Assembly: GCA_963920525.1 (NCBI GenBank)
Contig: OY986438.1
Span: forward strand, 192,608,962-192,672,961
Origin: Dichetophora obliterata
Taxonomy: Eukaryota > Arthropoda > Insecta > Diptera > Sciomyzidae
Length of the DNA: 64,000 nt
Reading direction: 5' to 3'
This document shows, piece after piece, positions 11,862-24,094 of the stretch. The position numbers were made by a program, and so were the translations under genes. Below the pieces are notes generated by a model. It ran no database searches, was not told where the DNA came from, and was given only the letters and a program-made list of their open reading frames with translations. The first letter of the stretch is position 1. Every line of letters starts with the position of its first letter.

Positions 11862-12290
11862 CAACATGATGCAGCAACGCATGCAAGTTGAAAACGCAAA
11901 CGAAATAGCCGGCGTCGCCAACAGCAACACTAACAACAACAACAACAACAACAACAACAAAAACAACTCTCGTCAATGTAGTGAGTGTGAGCAACAATTA
12001 CTGCTTTTGTTGCTGCTGCCAGTTAACTAGTTTTTGTTGCTGTCGTTAATCTTTATGTATTCCCATCATTTCCATTTGAAACAATTGTCGCTATGTAATT
12101 GCTTTATATACTTTAATACACACACTTATTTACACACACACACACACACACATCTACACATGCATACATGTGTATGCATTTACATAAATATGTATATAAC
12201 AAAAAATATATTTGTAAAAAATTTACATATTTATTTATAGCGCCTAGTTATAACTCTTAATTAATAAACAATTTAATGTAATTTTTTTAG
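11862..12290 (+). other. 3' UTR with poly(A) signal
   Basis: After the stop at 11861 come an AACAAC run (11932-11960), a CA microsatellite near 12134-12150, and AT-rich sequence containing AATAAA at 12263-12268, a plausible polyadenylation signal. Further AATAAA-like words occur downstream, so longer 3' ends are possible. A 65-codon open frame in the +1 frame (11833-12030) overlaps the stop; it carries an Asn run and a Leu run and could be read only by frameshift or if the CAG tract has a length error. Confidence 0.5.
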
Positions 12291-12773
12291 TTTAAATTTA
12301 TTTAAATTGTAATTGTTCTTTTTTTTTTTGCTAACAGTTTGTTAAAGACGAGAGCATTGCCAGCTTTAAATTTTAATTAGTTAAAAATTGTAAAAAACAC
12401 AATTTAAATTATGTTTTGTTTTAACATTAGCAAAAATATATTAAGTCAAAATTAAGTTTAGCAATTAAATTAAATTAAATTTTATTAAAATTAAAAAACA
12501 AACACTAAACAGTGGTGGCCAAAAATACTACCCAAAACATTGTATATAATTCCGTTGAATTATTTAGCTAATTAGTGTAAGGAATTGTGGCACTTTGTAG
12601 GCTTAAACAAAACAAAAACCAAAAAAGAAAGGCTCACAGGTTCTTTTTTGAACTAATAACCATCACTTGTGACCTATGACAGTTGAGCTATAGTATCAAA
12701 ATCTATCAAAGTTGAGTTTATAACACAGTGCAACACGTAAGATTAGGTCAAGTAGGCAGTTTATCTCTAAGCC

Positions 12774-12904
12774 AGGGGCTCTATTCTGTAACTGTGAGTT
12801 TTAAAGTGTACACGGGCAGTCACAAAAACTCACCGGTTTTCAGTCGGTGAGTTTAGTCAAAAAAGTGTACACTTCAAAACTCACAGTTAGAGAAGAGGGC
12901 CCCT
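12774..12904. mobile_element. Small foldback MITE
   Basis: About 131 bp that is largely self-complementary. It starts GGGGCTCTATTCTGTAACTG and ends CAGTTAGAGAAGAGGGCCCC, with inner arms GTTTTAAAGTGTACAC and GTGTACACTTCAAAAC, and AACTCACCG facing CGGTGAGTT near the centre. CAG precedes it and CTG follows it as part of the palindrome. It has no coding capacity. Confidence 0.75.
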
Positions 12905-13484
12905 GCTTTCTAACACCAGATAATAAGAGTTTTAGTGTGGCGCAAAGCTACAAAATAATATAGTATTTTCTACAAATGTGTATGTCTTTACCTCAATCAA
13001 ATCAAGTTACTAAGCGATCCTCCCCACAAACTTGCCTACCACCACTTACAGCTTTTCGTGATCGGCATTCTTCACCAAAAAATTGTCTACAACTAAATAA
13101 ATATTGGCGTGTTTTAAACAGGGAACGAAAATAGTGATTATTTTTAAAACTTCAGCTTTGCTAATGCGATGCATAGGAGCTAGAGACTTTTTTTTTGACA
13201 TGATTTTCATTTCATGGTTTTTATGATTAAAATTACTTCAAACCCAATATTTTTTTAACCATATTTTTTAAATGTAATATAAAAATATTTTTTTTATTAA
13301 AATTAATTCGATTAGGAATAAAAATTATATAGATTTATAAATTTTTATTTCTTTGCAAATACAACAAATACAAATTTTGGATCAGAGATGACGAAAGTTG
13401 TTCCATGAATATTTTTGCGCGCTGAATTCAAATCCGAAAAAAATCGATATTTTGTTAGTTTTCAAAAAATTTTTTTAAATGCCT
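12905..13484. other. AT-rich non-coding DNA
   Basis: Nothing recognised; A/T homopolymer-rich sequence with no open frames of note. Confidence 0.5.
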
Positions 13485-14837
13485 ATAAAATGGGATCGGA
13501 CCGATTTCTTGACCGTCCATATCTTGAAACAACCAAAATCTTGAAAAAAAAATCTTAAAAAAAATCTTGAAACAAAAACCTTGAAAAAAAATTAATTTAG
13601 AAAACAAAAAATATGCATAAATCTTCAAAAAAAACTTGAAATTTTAAAAGAGATTGTTATTTAAATAGTTTTCAATTTCGAGAAAAAAACGAAACAAATG
13701 TAAAATTTCGAAAAAATGTCAAGTTTTGGCAAAAGTATGATAATTTCTCACGAATTTTATCTCCTAAACTACTTGCGAGCATGCTTTTTTTTTTGCATAT
13801 TTCAGTTTATGCATATTTAAAATATTAAAAAAGAATGAAGTGTGGATCGAAAAGTATCAACAAATATCCTGTATTGTTCAATTTGGCACTTCTTCGAAAT
13901 TTGACACTTTATAAAATTTTTAAACTTTTCAAAATATAACAGTATTTAAAAATTTCGCATTTTTTTAAAACTTCACAATTTTGTGCAATATTTTACACTT
14001 TTCGAAATTTGAGACTTATTCAAAATTTTGAATTTTTTTTTTTTAATGTAACATCTTTCGAATTATGACATTGTGACATTTCAATGGGATCGGACCGATT
14101 GCTTGAATGTCAAAATCTTGAAACAACCAAAATCTTAAAACAACCAAAATCTTGAAAAAATTTCTTGAAAAAAATATTTAGAAAACAAAAAATATGCATA
14201 AATCTTGAAAAAAATCTTGAAAAAATCTTGAAATTTTAAAAAAGGTTTTCATTTCGAAGGTAAGATTTCGAGAAAAAAAATGGAAAAGGTGTCAAATTTC
14301 GAAAACAATAATGTCAAATTTTAGTATGATTATTTCTCACGAATTTTATCTCCTAAACTGCTTGCGAGTGTGCTTTTGTTGTATATTTCAGTTTAGAAGT
14401 TTCTTATATATAAACATATAATAAAAATATTAAAAAAAAATGGTGTGTGGATCCTAAAGTAGAATCATCATTTATTTGTTCAATTTGGCACTTATTCGAA
14501 ATTTGATACTTTTTGAAATTTTGACACTTTTCAAAATACAACTTTATTTTAAAACTTCGCATTTTTTTAAAACTTGACAATTTTTTTCAATATTTTACAC
14601 TTTTCGAAATTTGACACTTATTCAAAATTTTGAAATTTTTTTAAAGAATTTAACATTTTTCGAATTATGACATTTTTTCAATGGGATCGGGCCGATTGCT
14701 TGAATGTCCAAACCTTGAAACAACCAAAATCTTGAAAAAAAATCTTGAAGAAAAAATCTTAAAAAAAAAATCTAGGAAACAAAAAATATGCATACATCTT
14801 AAAAAAATCTTGGAAAAATCTTGAAATTTTAAAAACG
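13485..14837. repeat. Degenerate long tandem repeat, unit about 600 bp
   Basis: The marker ATGGGATCGG(A/G)CCGATT recurs at about 13490, 14083 and 14682, giving a period near 599 bp. Each unit has, in order: AAAATCTTGAAA-type runs, ATATGCATAAATCTT, a TTTCGAGAAAAA block, TCTCACGAATTTTATCTCCT with CTGCTTGCGAG or a variant, and a ladder of short CACTTATTCGAAATTTGACA-like words. The third unit is cut by the element at 14838. Related sequence recurs at 15.7-16.5 kb and 30.0-31.2 kb. Confidence 0.75.
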
Positions 14838-15538
14838 GGTTGGGTCCTTCTCACAGAATTTCAAAATTTTTAAATCAAAATCTTGAAAAACCTACGCATA
14901 GGATGTATTCTTTAATCCGCGCGCGCAAAAATAAAAAAAAGCGGAAAAGTGTCTAATTTCGAAAACAAAAATGTCAAATTTTTATTTAGACAAACGACGA
15001 GGACTTATTCAAAATTAAATATAACGTTTTTAGCAAAACTTGTACATTTCGAAATTTGACACTTATTCAAATTTGACAATTTTTTTTAATTTTGGCACTT
15101 AATCCAAATTTTAAACTTTTTTCGCTATTTGATATCTACTTTTTGAATTTTGAAACTTTTTGCAATAATTGGACAATTTGACATTTATTTAAAAATTTGA
15201 CAATTTCTTTGACTTGGCAATTATTCATTATTTTGATTATTTTCGAAATTTGACATTGTTCGAAAAATTTGATACTTCTTTCAAAAATGAACACTTTTCG
15301 AAATAGTGTCAAATTTTCAATAAAGAAATCTTGAAAAACCTACGCATAGAATGTATTCTTTAATTCGTGCGTGCGGATTAAAGAATACATTCTATGCGAA
15401 GGTTTTGCAAGATTTTGAGTTTAAAGATTTTTTTTAAGATTTTCGTCTCAAGATTTTTTTTCAAGATTTTGTATTCAAGATTCTTTTTTCAAGATTTTGA
15501 TTTAAAAATTTTGGTTCCAGAAAAGGACCCAACCCAAA
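14838..15538. mobile_element. Element with GGGTTGGGTCC inverted ends
   Basis: It begins GGGTTGGGTCCTTCTCACAG and ends AAAAGGACCCAACCC. Internal inverted words are CTACGCATAGGATGTATTCT (14890) and AGAATACATTCTATGCGAAG (15375). The same right-hand end appears at 16440-16463 and, shorter, at 31203-31215, so this end belongs to a repeated family. No transposase is visible; it is probably a MITE built from the same simple-sequence ladder as its flanks. Confidence 0.55.
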
Positions 15539-16463
15539 AAATCTAGAAAAAAAAATATGCAAAAATCTTAAAAGAATCTTGAAATTCTAAAAGAGATTGT
15601 TATTGTATTATATAAAATGTATAATTTCGAGAAAAAAAACGGAAAAAGTGTCAAATTTCGAAAACAACAATGTCAAATTTTGGTGAGCGGTCCGAATGCT
15701 TGAAGGTCAAAATCTTGAAACCAACAATATCTTGAAAAGAAAATAATCTTGAAACGAAAATCTTGATAAAAATCTATAAACCACAAAATATGCATAAATC
15801 TTAAAAAAAAAATTTGAAAAAGTTTTGAAATTTAAAGAAATGTTGTTCTTTCGAATAAAATGTATAATTTCGAGAAAAAACGGAATAGTGTCTAATTTTG
15901 AAAACAAAAATGTTAAATTTTGCCAAAATTATACATTTTTTAAATATTTATGGTACTACACTTAGCGTCATCCAGACAAACGACGAGGACATATTCAAAA
16001 TTAAATATGACGTTTTTTTGCAAAACTTATACATTTCGAAATTTGACACTTATTCAAAATTTGACAATTTTTTTCGAATTTTGGCACTTATTCCAAATTT
16101 AACACTTTTTTCGATATTTGACACTTTTTGAAATTTAAAACTTTTTGAAATAATTGGACAATTTCAATGAATTATGAATTTTCAAATTCATTATTTTGAT
16201 TATTTTCGAAATTCGAAATTATTCGAAAAATTTGATACTTCTCTTGAAATTGGACACTTTTTCGTAATAGTGTTAAATTTTCAATTAAGAAATCCGCTCG
16301 GGCGAATTAAAGAATACATTCTATGCGTAGGTTTTTTAAGATTTTGAGTTTTTTCAAGATTTTCGTTTCAAGATTTTTTTTTCAAGATTTTGTTATCAAT
16401 ATTTTTTTTTCAAGATTTTTTTTTTCAAGATTTTGAAATTCTGCGAAAAGGACCCAACCCAGA
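15539..16463. repeat. Further degraded copy of the 13.5-15.5 kb repeat
   Basis: It carries the GCTTGAAGGTCAAAATCTTGAA marker region (about 15693), the TCATCCAGACAAACGACGAG word (15967), the ladder of TTTGACACTTATTC words, and the GAAAAGGACCCAACCC terminus (about 16446-16461). Almost the same order is found at 29990-31215, showing a second genomic copy. Confidence 0.65.
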
Positions 16464-19400
16464 TTTTCTCCCTTTTCGAAAATTACAGATTTCGATTAGA
16501 AAATTGCAAATGTAAAAGTCTATGCCGGAGTAATTTTAATAAGAAGATTTTAGTTTTATTCAAAATATAGCAATTTACTAACATAAAATATAAGAAATTA
16601 CAAAATTTTTAACTTGGACATTGTTGTATTGTTTGTGGACGTATAGTAAAACTTTATGAAAAACAGTTTTTTTAATAATTTAATAATGAGCTTTTTAGAA
16701 CAATTAAGTTTTTTCAAGAACAACACAACTCTGTGTAGAGTCAATCACACAGCACACTAGACAGACTGCTGCAGAAGGCGCTACCCTCTACATCTCCAGT
16801 ATTCTTGAGTGATTAAGGGTAGGTGCTCCTCTAGAGTTCCAAAATCACGGTGATGTTTTTGATTTTATTTTTCTTAGAAAGAAGTAAATGAACACTTTGA
16901 GTTTTTGACAGTTATTTATTGATTCCTAAAGTGTAGGAAAATATTTTTTTTTGGTGCATAATAGTGTAATGTGAAGTGAAAATAAACCGTCAAACCTAAC
17001 GTTGAAAGAAGGTACCCAAACGGTCTCCATTGCGCAGCCCATCGCCCATGTAATCTGATATAAAAAAATTAAACTATTGTATAAATGATATTACATTTAT
17101 TGAAGCTTGAACCTATAATATCAATGAATAGTTGAAAATTGCAAAAATGGCGGAAATGTGAACTTTTAGGACCTTTTTAAATAAATATCTTTTTTCCCAA
17201 TTTTCAAAACATTTTGTTGTTAGAAGTAGTTAATGCTTGGGTTTAATTGGGGGCTTTAAAATGCCCACGGAAAAGATCTAAAACATATATTATTATAACA
17301 ATATATACTTCTTTTACTTTAATTGAATTTAAATGCTATTTAAATGCCTTCCAGAAGTAGGTTATAAGAATGTCTCTTGAAAGAACTTCTTTATAAGGCT
17401 TTGAAGAAGCACAGTTTGATCTTATGGAGATCCATAGAATGTTTTTCATGAAAAATCTGATTTTTCACAAAACGGGATTCAAGATTAGCAGAAAAATTTT
17501 TTCGAGTTAATTTATGAAAAAATATGGACTCCTTTTGTTTGCGATAATTTTTTTATGCAATCCTTATTGGCCAAACCGCTTGTGGAACATATGCTATACA
17601 TCATAAGCTAGCGAAAAAGTAAACAAAAAAATTTAGATTTTTGGTCGAGTTCCATGGGATTTGGCCCTTCTTCGAATAAACTCCTTTAAAAATTGCAAGA
17701 ATTTATTTCTTATCGTCCTTATTTCATATGACGTTAAAGCAGTTAAGTTATTTTAGATGAATCCTGAAATTCTGCCAGGGATTTTGTCTGTTCTAGTTGC
17801 CTCTGCTGTTTCACTATTCTTCTTTGGAGTTCAACGAATTAGCCAAAATGCACCAATGAATTGTGAGAGTTTTTTTGCTTCCGCTAGAAAGCTAAGATTA
17901 TTTAAGTTAATTTATCATTAGTTAAAGTTTTTCGTATTTAATCAGGCTCTACCGTAAAAAGTTTCTTTTTTGTAATTAATTGTTATCTAATCTTTGATTT
18001 TACATAATTTAATTATAAACTTTTTAGATGAAATAAGTTTTTTGAAGAATGCAACAACAACAACCACAACTCTGTATAGAGTCAATCACACAGCAGACTA
18101 GACAGACTGTTTTTGTAGAACATTTAAAACCTGTAGCGCCCTTTTTAGAGTTCTTTTTTTAACGTATTAAGTAGAAAGGTTTAAAAAGTACGCTTAGACT
18201 TAGTTGTAGTGAGTTGAAATATTCTAAAAAAATCTTCCTTGGATAATTTCACTATAATTCTCTTTGGACAAGATTCGCCTCAGACGTACTTTTATGAAGA
18301 AATATAATAAGTTTTTGAAAACTTTATACAAAAAAAGTCAATCATTTGCAAAAATATTCACTTTGCATTAGCGGAAGAAGTTTTCATTGCATAGTTTTAG
18401 GGAGTTTTAAATTAGGTTTACAAGTTTTCTCCATAAAATGTTCATTCTAGACAAATCTTGTCCAAAGAGATCTGTAGTAAAAAATTCCACAGAACATTTT
18501 GATAGTATATTTTATCGCTCTACGACTAATTTTAACCCTTTCAATGGCTAGGCTAAACTAAAAACAAAATAATTTTTTGAAGTAATATTCCTATCAATTA
18601 GGTCCTAAAAGGATGAAAAAAGATATACCTTTGATTTTTACCTGCGCTACTTACGTTTTGCAAGTTTTTCTACTGTTCGGCACACACTTTTTTTAATCCC
18701 CTGAAAGTTTTTGAACCCTTCAGATCGTTTTTTTAAACTTCCTCTATATTATTATCTTTGAAGCAAAAACAGATAAAAAAATATAAATTAGATTTTTTCG
18801 CTGGTTGATTTCTTCTTATAAAATAGGCCAACAAAAAATTTTTGACTTTAATGTCAAATATCTCTCTACACTTATTTTTATCATGTTGGTTCATGTTTTT
18901 TCATAAAACCAAATGATTTGGTTTCAAAAAAAGCGTTGCAAAATAAAAATAAAAATTATTTTCTGACGTGTCCCATATATTGGGCAAATCCACTAAAAGG
19001 GTTAAGAATAATTTTTTAAAGTTTTTTTCAAATAGGTTAGAGAAAACCAGAGCTATAAATGAATGCATTCAATTTTATTTTCTTTAAAAAAGGTTAATGA
19101 GTGAATAACGATATCATGAATAAAAAATTTAAAATGAATACAAAATACAATTAAAAAAATTAAAAAAAGATAGATAAATTAAAAAAAGAGAAAATAAAAA
19201 AAAATTAAAGAATTAAAAAAAAATTAATAACCAATGAATAAAAAATGGTTAATCAGTGAATAACGAAATCATGAATAAAAAATTAATAATGAATACCAAA
19301 TACATAATAAATTAAAAAAAAATTAATAACCAATGAATAAAAAATGAACAATGGATAAAGAAATGGATTGAAAATTCTGAAATTCTTTGTGAATTTCATT

Positions 19401-20000
19401 TTTTGTTAATTGCATTCATATGAATATAAAAATGGAATCATTCAATCTGAATAACGAAAACGAGTAATTGAAATGAATAATAAAACCATTTTTCAAAATC
19501 GAATTTGAATCAAAAATTTTATTTATAAATCAATTTTTCAAAATCGAATTTGATTCAAAAATTTTATTTATAAATCAATTTTTCATTTATTGAATGAAAA
19601 TTCTTATTTCGTTATTCACTGATTCAACTTTTTCTAAATAAATTCAAATTGAATGCATTCCTTTACAGCTCTGGCAAAAATGTTCACTTTGCATTATCGA
19701 AAGAAGTTTTCATTGCATAGTTTTAGGGAGTTTTTTTAATGAAGTTCACTAATTTTCTGCATAAAATGTACACTGAAGATAAATCTTGTCCAAAGAGATC
19801 TGAATAGTTAACCCTCTATGACTAATTTTAAGGATATTTTTATCAAAAAAGGTTAAGGATGGCCCACAAAAACTAACGTTAGAGAGTTAAAATATTCTTT
19901 AAAAAAAATTATCATAAAATTTTACTTTGGATAAAACAACAATTATGTAATAATTATATATTTAGTAATTTTTTACTCTATTAGTTAATTGCTAAATTTT
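16464..20000. repeat. AT-rich region with blocks duplicated about 1.3 kb apart
   Basis: Two blocks occur twice with similar spacing: AGAGTCAATCACACAGCA plus CTAGACAGACTG at about 16738 and 18078, and TTCACTTTGCATTA through TAGTTTTAGGGAG with AATCTTGTCCAAAGAGATCT at about 18357-18470 and 19681-19802. A 44-bp unit around AATCGAATTTGAATCAAAAA repeats directly at about 19497 and 19541. AATAAAAAAT-type simple sequence fills 19080-19400. No protein-like open frame exists. It may be a partial tandem duplication or two copies of one repeat. Confidence 0.55.
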
Positions 20001-22716
20001 AAGTTAAATTGAAATCAATTATAAACTCAACTCAGATATTAGCTTTAAAACGCCGATAAACACATAATTTTTTTTTGTTTCCATCTCTTCCAGCCTTTGT
20101 TGCTCGAATTCTTTTATTATTTTGGTTGTTGGACTGTGTAATCAACCTTGCAGATGTATAACAATTCCAAGACACTCTTTTTGTTTGCTTTAGTCAAAAT
20201 TTATCGACACTTGTGGCAAAATAAAGTGCATATTTCAATTAATGCATATATTGTGTTTAATTGTTAATTAAATTAATTGCATAAAAACTCTGTGTTCATA
20301 TATATTTTAATTACCGCTTTGAGTTTTTGTGTTCATTTCATTGAGATAATATTTGATATAAAAAGACATTGTTTATTGAGTGTTAATTTTCTGTTCTCAT
20401 TGCTGGCAATGCTCTCACAAGTATTTTAACTATACGCTTAGCAAATAATTTAATTGTTTTATGTAATTAAATATTTTATTTAATGTAATAGTAAAATTAA
20501 TTTTTGCATAAAGAAATTATAAATAATGTATAAAGTTATGCTTAACATTGAAATATATATATATATATATATATAATTTGAAATATATTCATATAGCAAA
20601 AAAAAATACAAGAGTTAAAAAATTATTTTTATGTAGTAAATAAAATAAAAACTGATGAATTTAGAAATTGCAAATTTTCATGTTTTTTAATAGCTTTTGT
20701 TTTTAAATGTACTGCTTCCATTTAAAATAATTTTAATTTATTTTTTTAGTTTTTTGTGTACCTGTTTTTATTTTGTGTTTTAATTTTTTTTTTTAATAAG
20801 ACTGTAATTTAACTGCATACATATTTTGTCAGCAAAGATGAATTAAGAAAAGTTTAAAAACAGCAACAACAAAATATAATGGTTTCACATACTACGACCC
20901 AGAAAAATTTTATAAAAAAAAAAACATTTAAAGTACTAGTAAAATCAGCAAAAAGCATAAATCAATAAAGAAAAACTAATTAAAATATATGCCTAAAATA
21001 AAGAAAACAATTCTACACTATGCAACAAACAAAAATTTCCGCAGCAAACAAACTAGCAATTTAGGTCTGTTATAACAATTTTTAGTAAATAGCAAATAGT
21101 AAACAATAAAATTATAACAGTTTCCCTAATATATACGCTGTTTCTATGTCTATGTGTCGCTTAAGCACACAACTACACAAACACACGAATGCGCAAAATT
21201 AACGAAATAATCCAAAACAAAAAAAAAAACAAACAAACAAACAAACAAAAAAGTACATAATTGCAATTCTTATAAAAGTCAAACCATAACGAAACAGTTT
21301 GGAAAAGGTACCAAAACAAAATAATATTTTTTTGGACTGGCAACAACTCAAAAAATTTGTAATTTTTCTTCTACCAACTCTTTTCTTTACTTATTTCTTA
21401 AAATTCAGTTATTTCAAAATATCTTTTACAAGACATTGGTGTCTAAAATAGATATTTATATGATACAAAATTAAACACTTCAAAATTTGTAAAGCCATCA
21501 TTCGCTGTTAGTAACATATTTTTCAATCTATATGTTTTTGCAAATTGTTTCAATTTAAAACCAACACAATATCCAAGAAATTATTTGATTTTTTCTTACA
21601 AAATTTTTTAAGAATTTGCAAAACAAAATCACACATTTTTTATATATATATTAAAGTAAATAATTAAGCCTATTTTAATCTACCTCCGTAATTTTAAATA
21701 AACTAATTTAATAAATTAAAAAAAAAACAAATATTTTTTAATTAATTCTAAGCTAAACAACAGTGCGAAAAAATCATCTGTTGTCTTAGTAAATTAATGT
21801 TTAACACTAAATTGTTTTAAGTAAAAAAATTATTCATTTCTATATAAAATAACTTTTAATTGTTGTAAAAAAAAATCGACTGATATTATAATTCCAAAAA
21901 TAAATTTTATATATAATATTAAAAACGTCAGAGTAAAACGTTTAATCAAAATATTTATGAATTCCATTATTTTGCATAAATAAAATAAATAAACTAAATT
22001 AAATTTGTTGATGAAATTGTATATCAAATGCAAAAACAAGAAAAAAAATAGAAAAAATAATTATATATTTATAAAAATTAAAACAAATTCTTAAAACTAG
22101 CAACTAAACAATAAAATTTCGCTGCAGATATTCTAAATAAATCCAACAGTTTCACCACAAAAAATTAGTCCAAAATTATTGAAAACTACAAACATCTCGA
22201 TGTCTTATATACCTAGAAAAAAAACAACAATACAAGCAAAAACGGTCCGAAAAATTAATAACATTTCTACTTAAAATGCTTTTAAGAAAATAAAAATAAA
22301 AATAAAATTGTGTCGTTTCAAAATATAAAGCAGGAAAAAACTAAAAGCTAACACAAGCAAAAAACCACGCAAATCAACAAAACCACATTAGTTTTATATC
22401 AATATATATATTTATATATATATTTAAAAATTATTAGCGAAAATTTTTTAAGCCATAAATTTAATTATTGTTGTTGTAAAGTAAAAAAAAATATATTAAA
22501 CAAAATAAAAGCAAACTCAAAAAATGCAATGAATAAGTGAATTATTATAAAACTACTAAGCAAAAAAAAAACAAAGTTTTGACATTTATGAGAAATTATA
22601 GAACAAAAAAAAATAAACAAAAAACAATATAAATATACAAAATATTAAAAAAAAACTCCATGTGTTTCTTTTAATGAAAGCCAAACAGATTTGAAAAATG
22701 TTTTAATCTAACTGCT
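20001..22716. other. Very AT-rich gene-free stretch
   Basis: A TA microsatellite lies at about 20555-20575 and AAACAAACAAAC at 21226-21248. Open frames are short and composed of Phe, Leu, Ile, Asn and Lys. The texture (A-rich, with many AATAAA words) would suit a long 3' UTR or intron, but nothing ties it to a gene. Confidence 0.45.
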
Positions 22717-23579
22717 AGCCTGAACACATGGACGACGACAAGCGACGAGCGACATGTCTCTATTCTGTCGTTGTTGAGATATGTTGAGCGACTTGATTTT
22801 AATAAACGCGACAGCAGCAAACTTCAGCAACAAATGATTTTGGCATTGATATTTACAATCAATTATTTTTGTGGATTTGTGCTCATTTAATATAATGTAC
22901 GTACGTAATTCTATAACATTAATTTGTAACATTTCAAGCACGAAACAATGACAAGTGCAAACAATGTAAGAAATTTCCCTTTGTCGCTTGTCAAATTAGA
23001 ATTAAAGCAGTGAACACATAGCTCGTGACAGGCGACGAGCGCCAAATGTCACTTTTAATTTACATGTAATTCTTATGGGAAGAATACTTGAAGACTTTTA
23101 CGACGACATTGTCGCGCGGCATCGAATGCCGTTGTCGCCAGCTTCAATTCAATTCTAATTTGACACGCGACAAAAGGAAATTTCTTTCATTGTATACATT
23201 TGTCATTGTTTCGTGCTGCAAATGTTACAAATTAATTTTATAGAATTACGTACATATATTAAATGAGCACAAATCTACAAAAATAATTGATTCTAAATAT
23301 CAAATGTTAAAAACATTTGCTGCTGAAGTTTATTGCTGTCGCGTTTATTACAATCAAGTCGCTCAACATATCTATACAACTACAGAATGGAGACATGTCG
23401 CTCTTCGCTTGTTATGCTGAATGTGTTCAGGACTTAAATTGAAGCCGACAACAACGACAATTAATGCCGCGCGACAATTTCGTCGCAAAAGTCACCAAGA
23501 ATTCTTTCCATAAGAAATACATGTAAATTAAAAGTGACATTTGGCGCTCGTCGGTTGTCGTCGTCAATGTGTTCAGGCT
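22717..23579. mobile_element. Complex foldback element with interleaved arms
   Basis: The ends are AGCCTGAACACATGGACGAC and GTCGTCAATGTGTTCAGGCT (inverted). Four segments occur in the order A-B-A'-B'. A (about 22723-22990) is the inverse of A' (about 23160-23430), sharing for example GAGCGACATGTCTCTATTCT and the complement GAATGGAGACATGTCGCTCT. B (about 23011-23130) is the inverse of B' (about 23440-23577), sharing GCGCCAAATGTCACTTTTAA and its complement. A simple foldback would be A-B-B'-A'. GACGACGAC-like motifs are frequent near the ends. No transposase is present. Confidence 0.75.
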
Positions 23580-23929
23580 ATAAGGCGACAATCAAAAAAA
23601 AATCTAAGTAAATTTTTTATAGCATGTTATATTTCTCGCATATCTAAATATAATAGAAAAATTGCATGCTACCACTGCAAGCTGAAAAAAGTTATGATGG
23701 ATGAGCCCTTTCTTTCCGAGGGGTTTTGTGTAGACAAATGGACGTATATCGCATACAAATAATTTACCACTTTGTGCTATAAATTTACCTATTTCATTTA
23801 TTTAAATACATATTTACATGCAGGTATGGATTAATTTAAAGGGTAGGTTTTTCGAAATTATTTGTGTAATGGTACAGTATTTAGCGATACTTAAGTTTAA
23901 GATCAGTTTAGAAATTTGGCGACTTAAGT

Positions 23930-24094
23930 TCGACTTAAATCACCTTTCATCGATCTACCAAGAGACGATGTATTGTAGTAAAAAGTTACAACTTCGAAAA
24001 ACACTTCGAAATTAGGCTTAGTACCAAGAAAGAGTGGGACAGCGAGATAATATCGCAAGCCAAGAAACCACACAGTATAGCATGGTATACGGAT
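23930..24094 (+). pseudogene. LINE RNase H domain fragment, 5' part
   Basis: One frame reads through to the RNase H motif start AWYTDGSK, with the hAT element at 24095 falling exactly between Asp and Gly (TAC-GGAT|GGC). This is the linker plus the first catalytic aspartate of a LINE-encoded RNase H (I/R1/LOA-like group by the presence of RNase H). The upstream limit is unclear because the reading decays near 23930. Confidence 0.6.

Noticed and set aside
13485..16463. CRISPR-like or regularly spaced operator array
   Set aside because: Word spacing is irregular, units are degenerate and overlap; it is a simple-sequence ladder.
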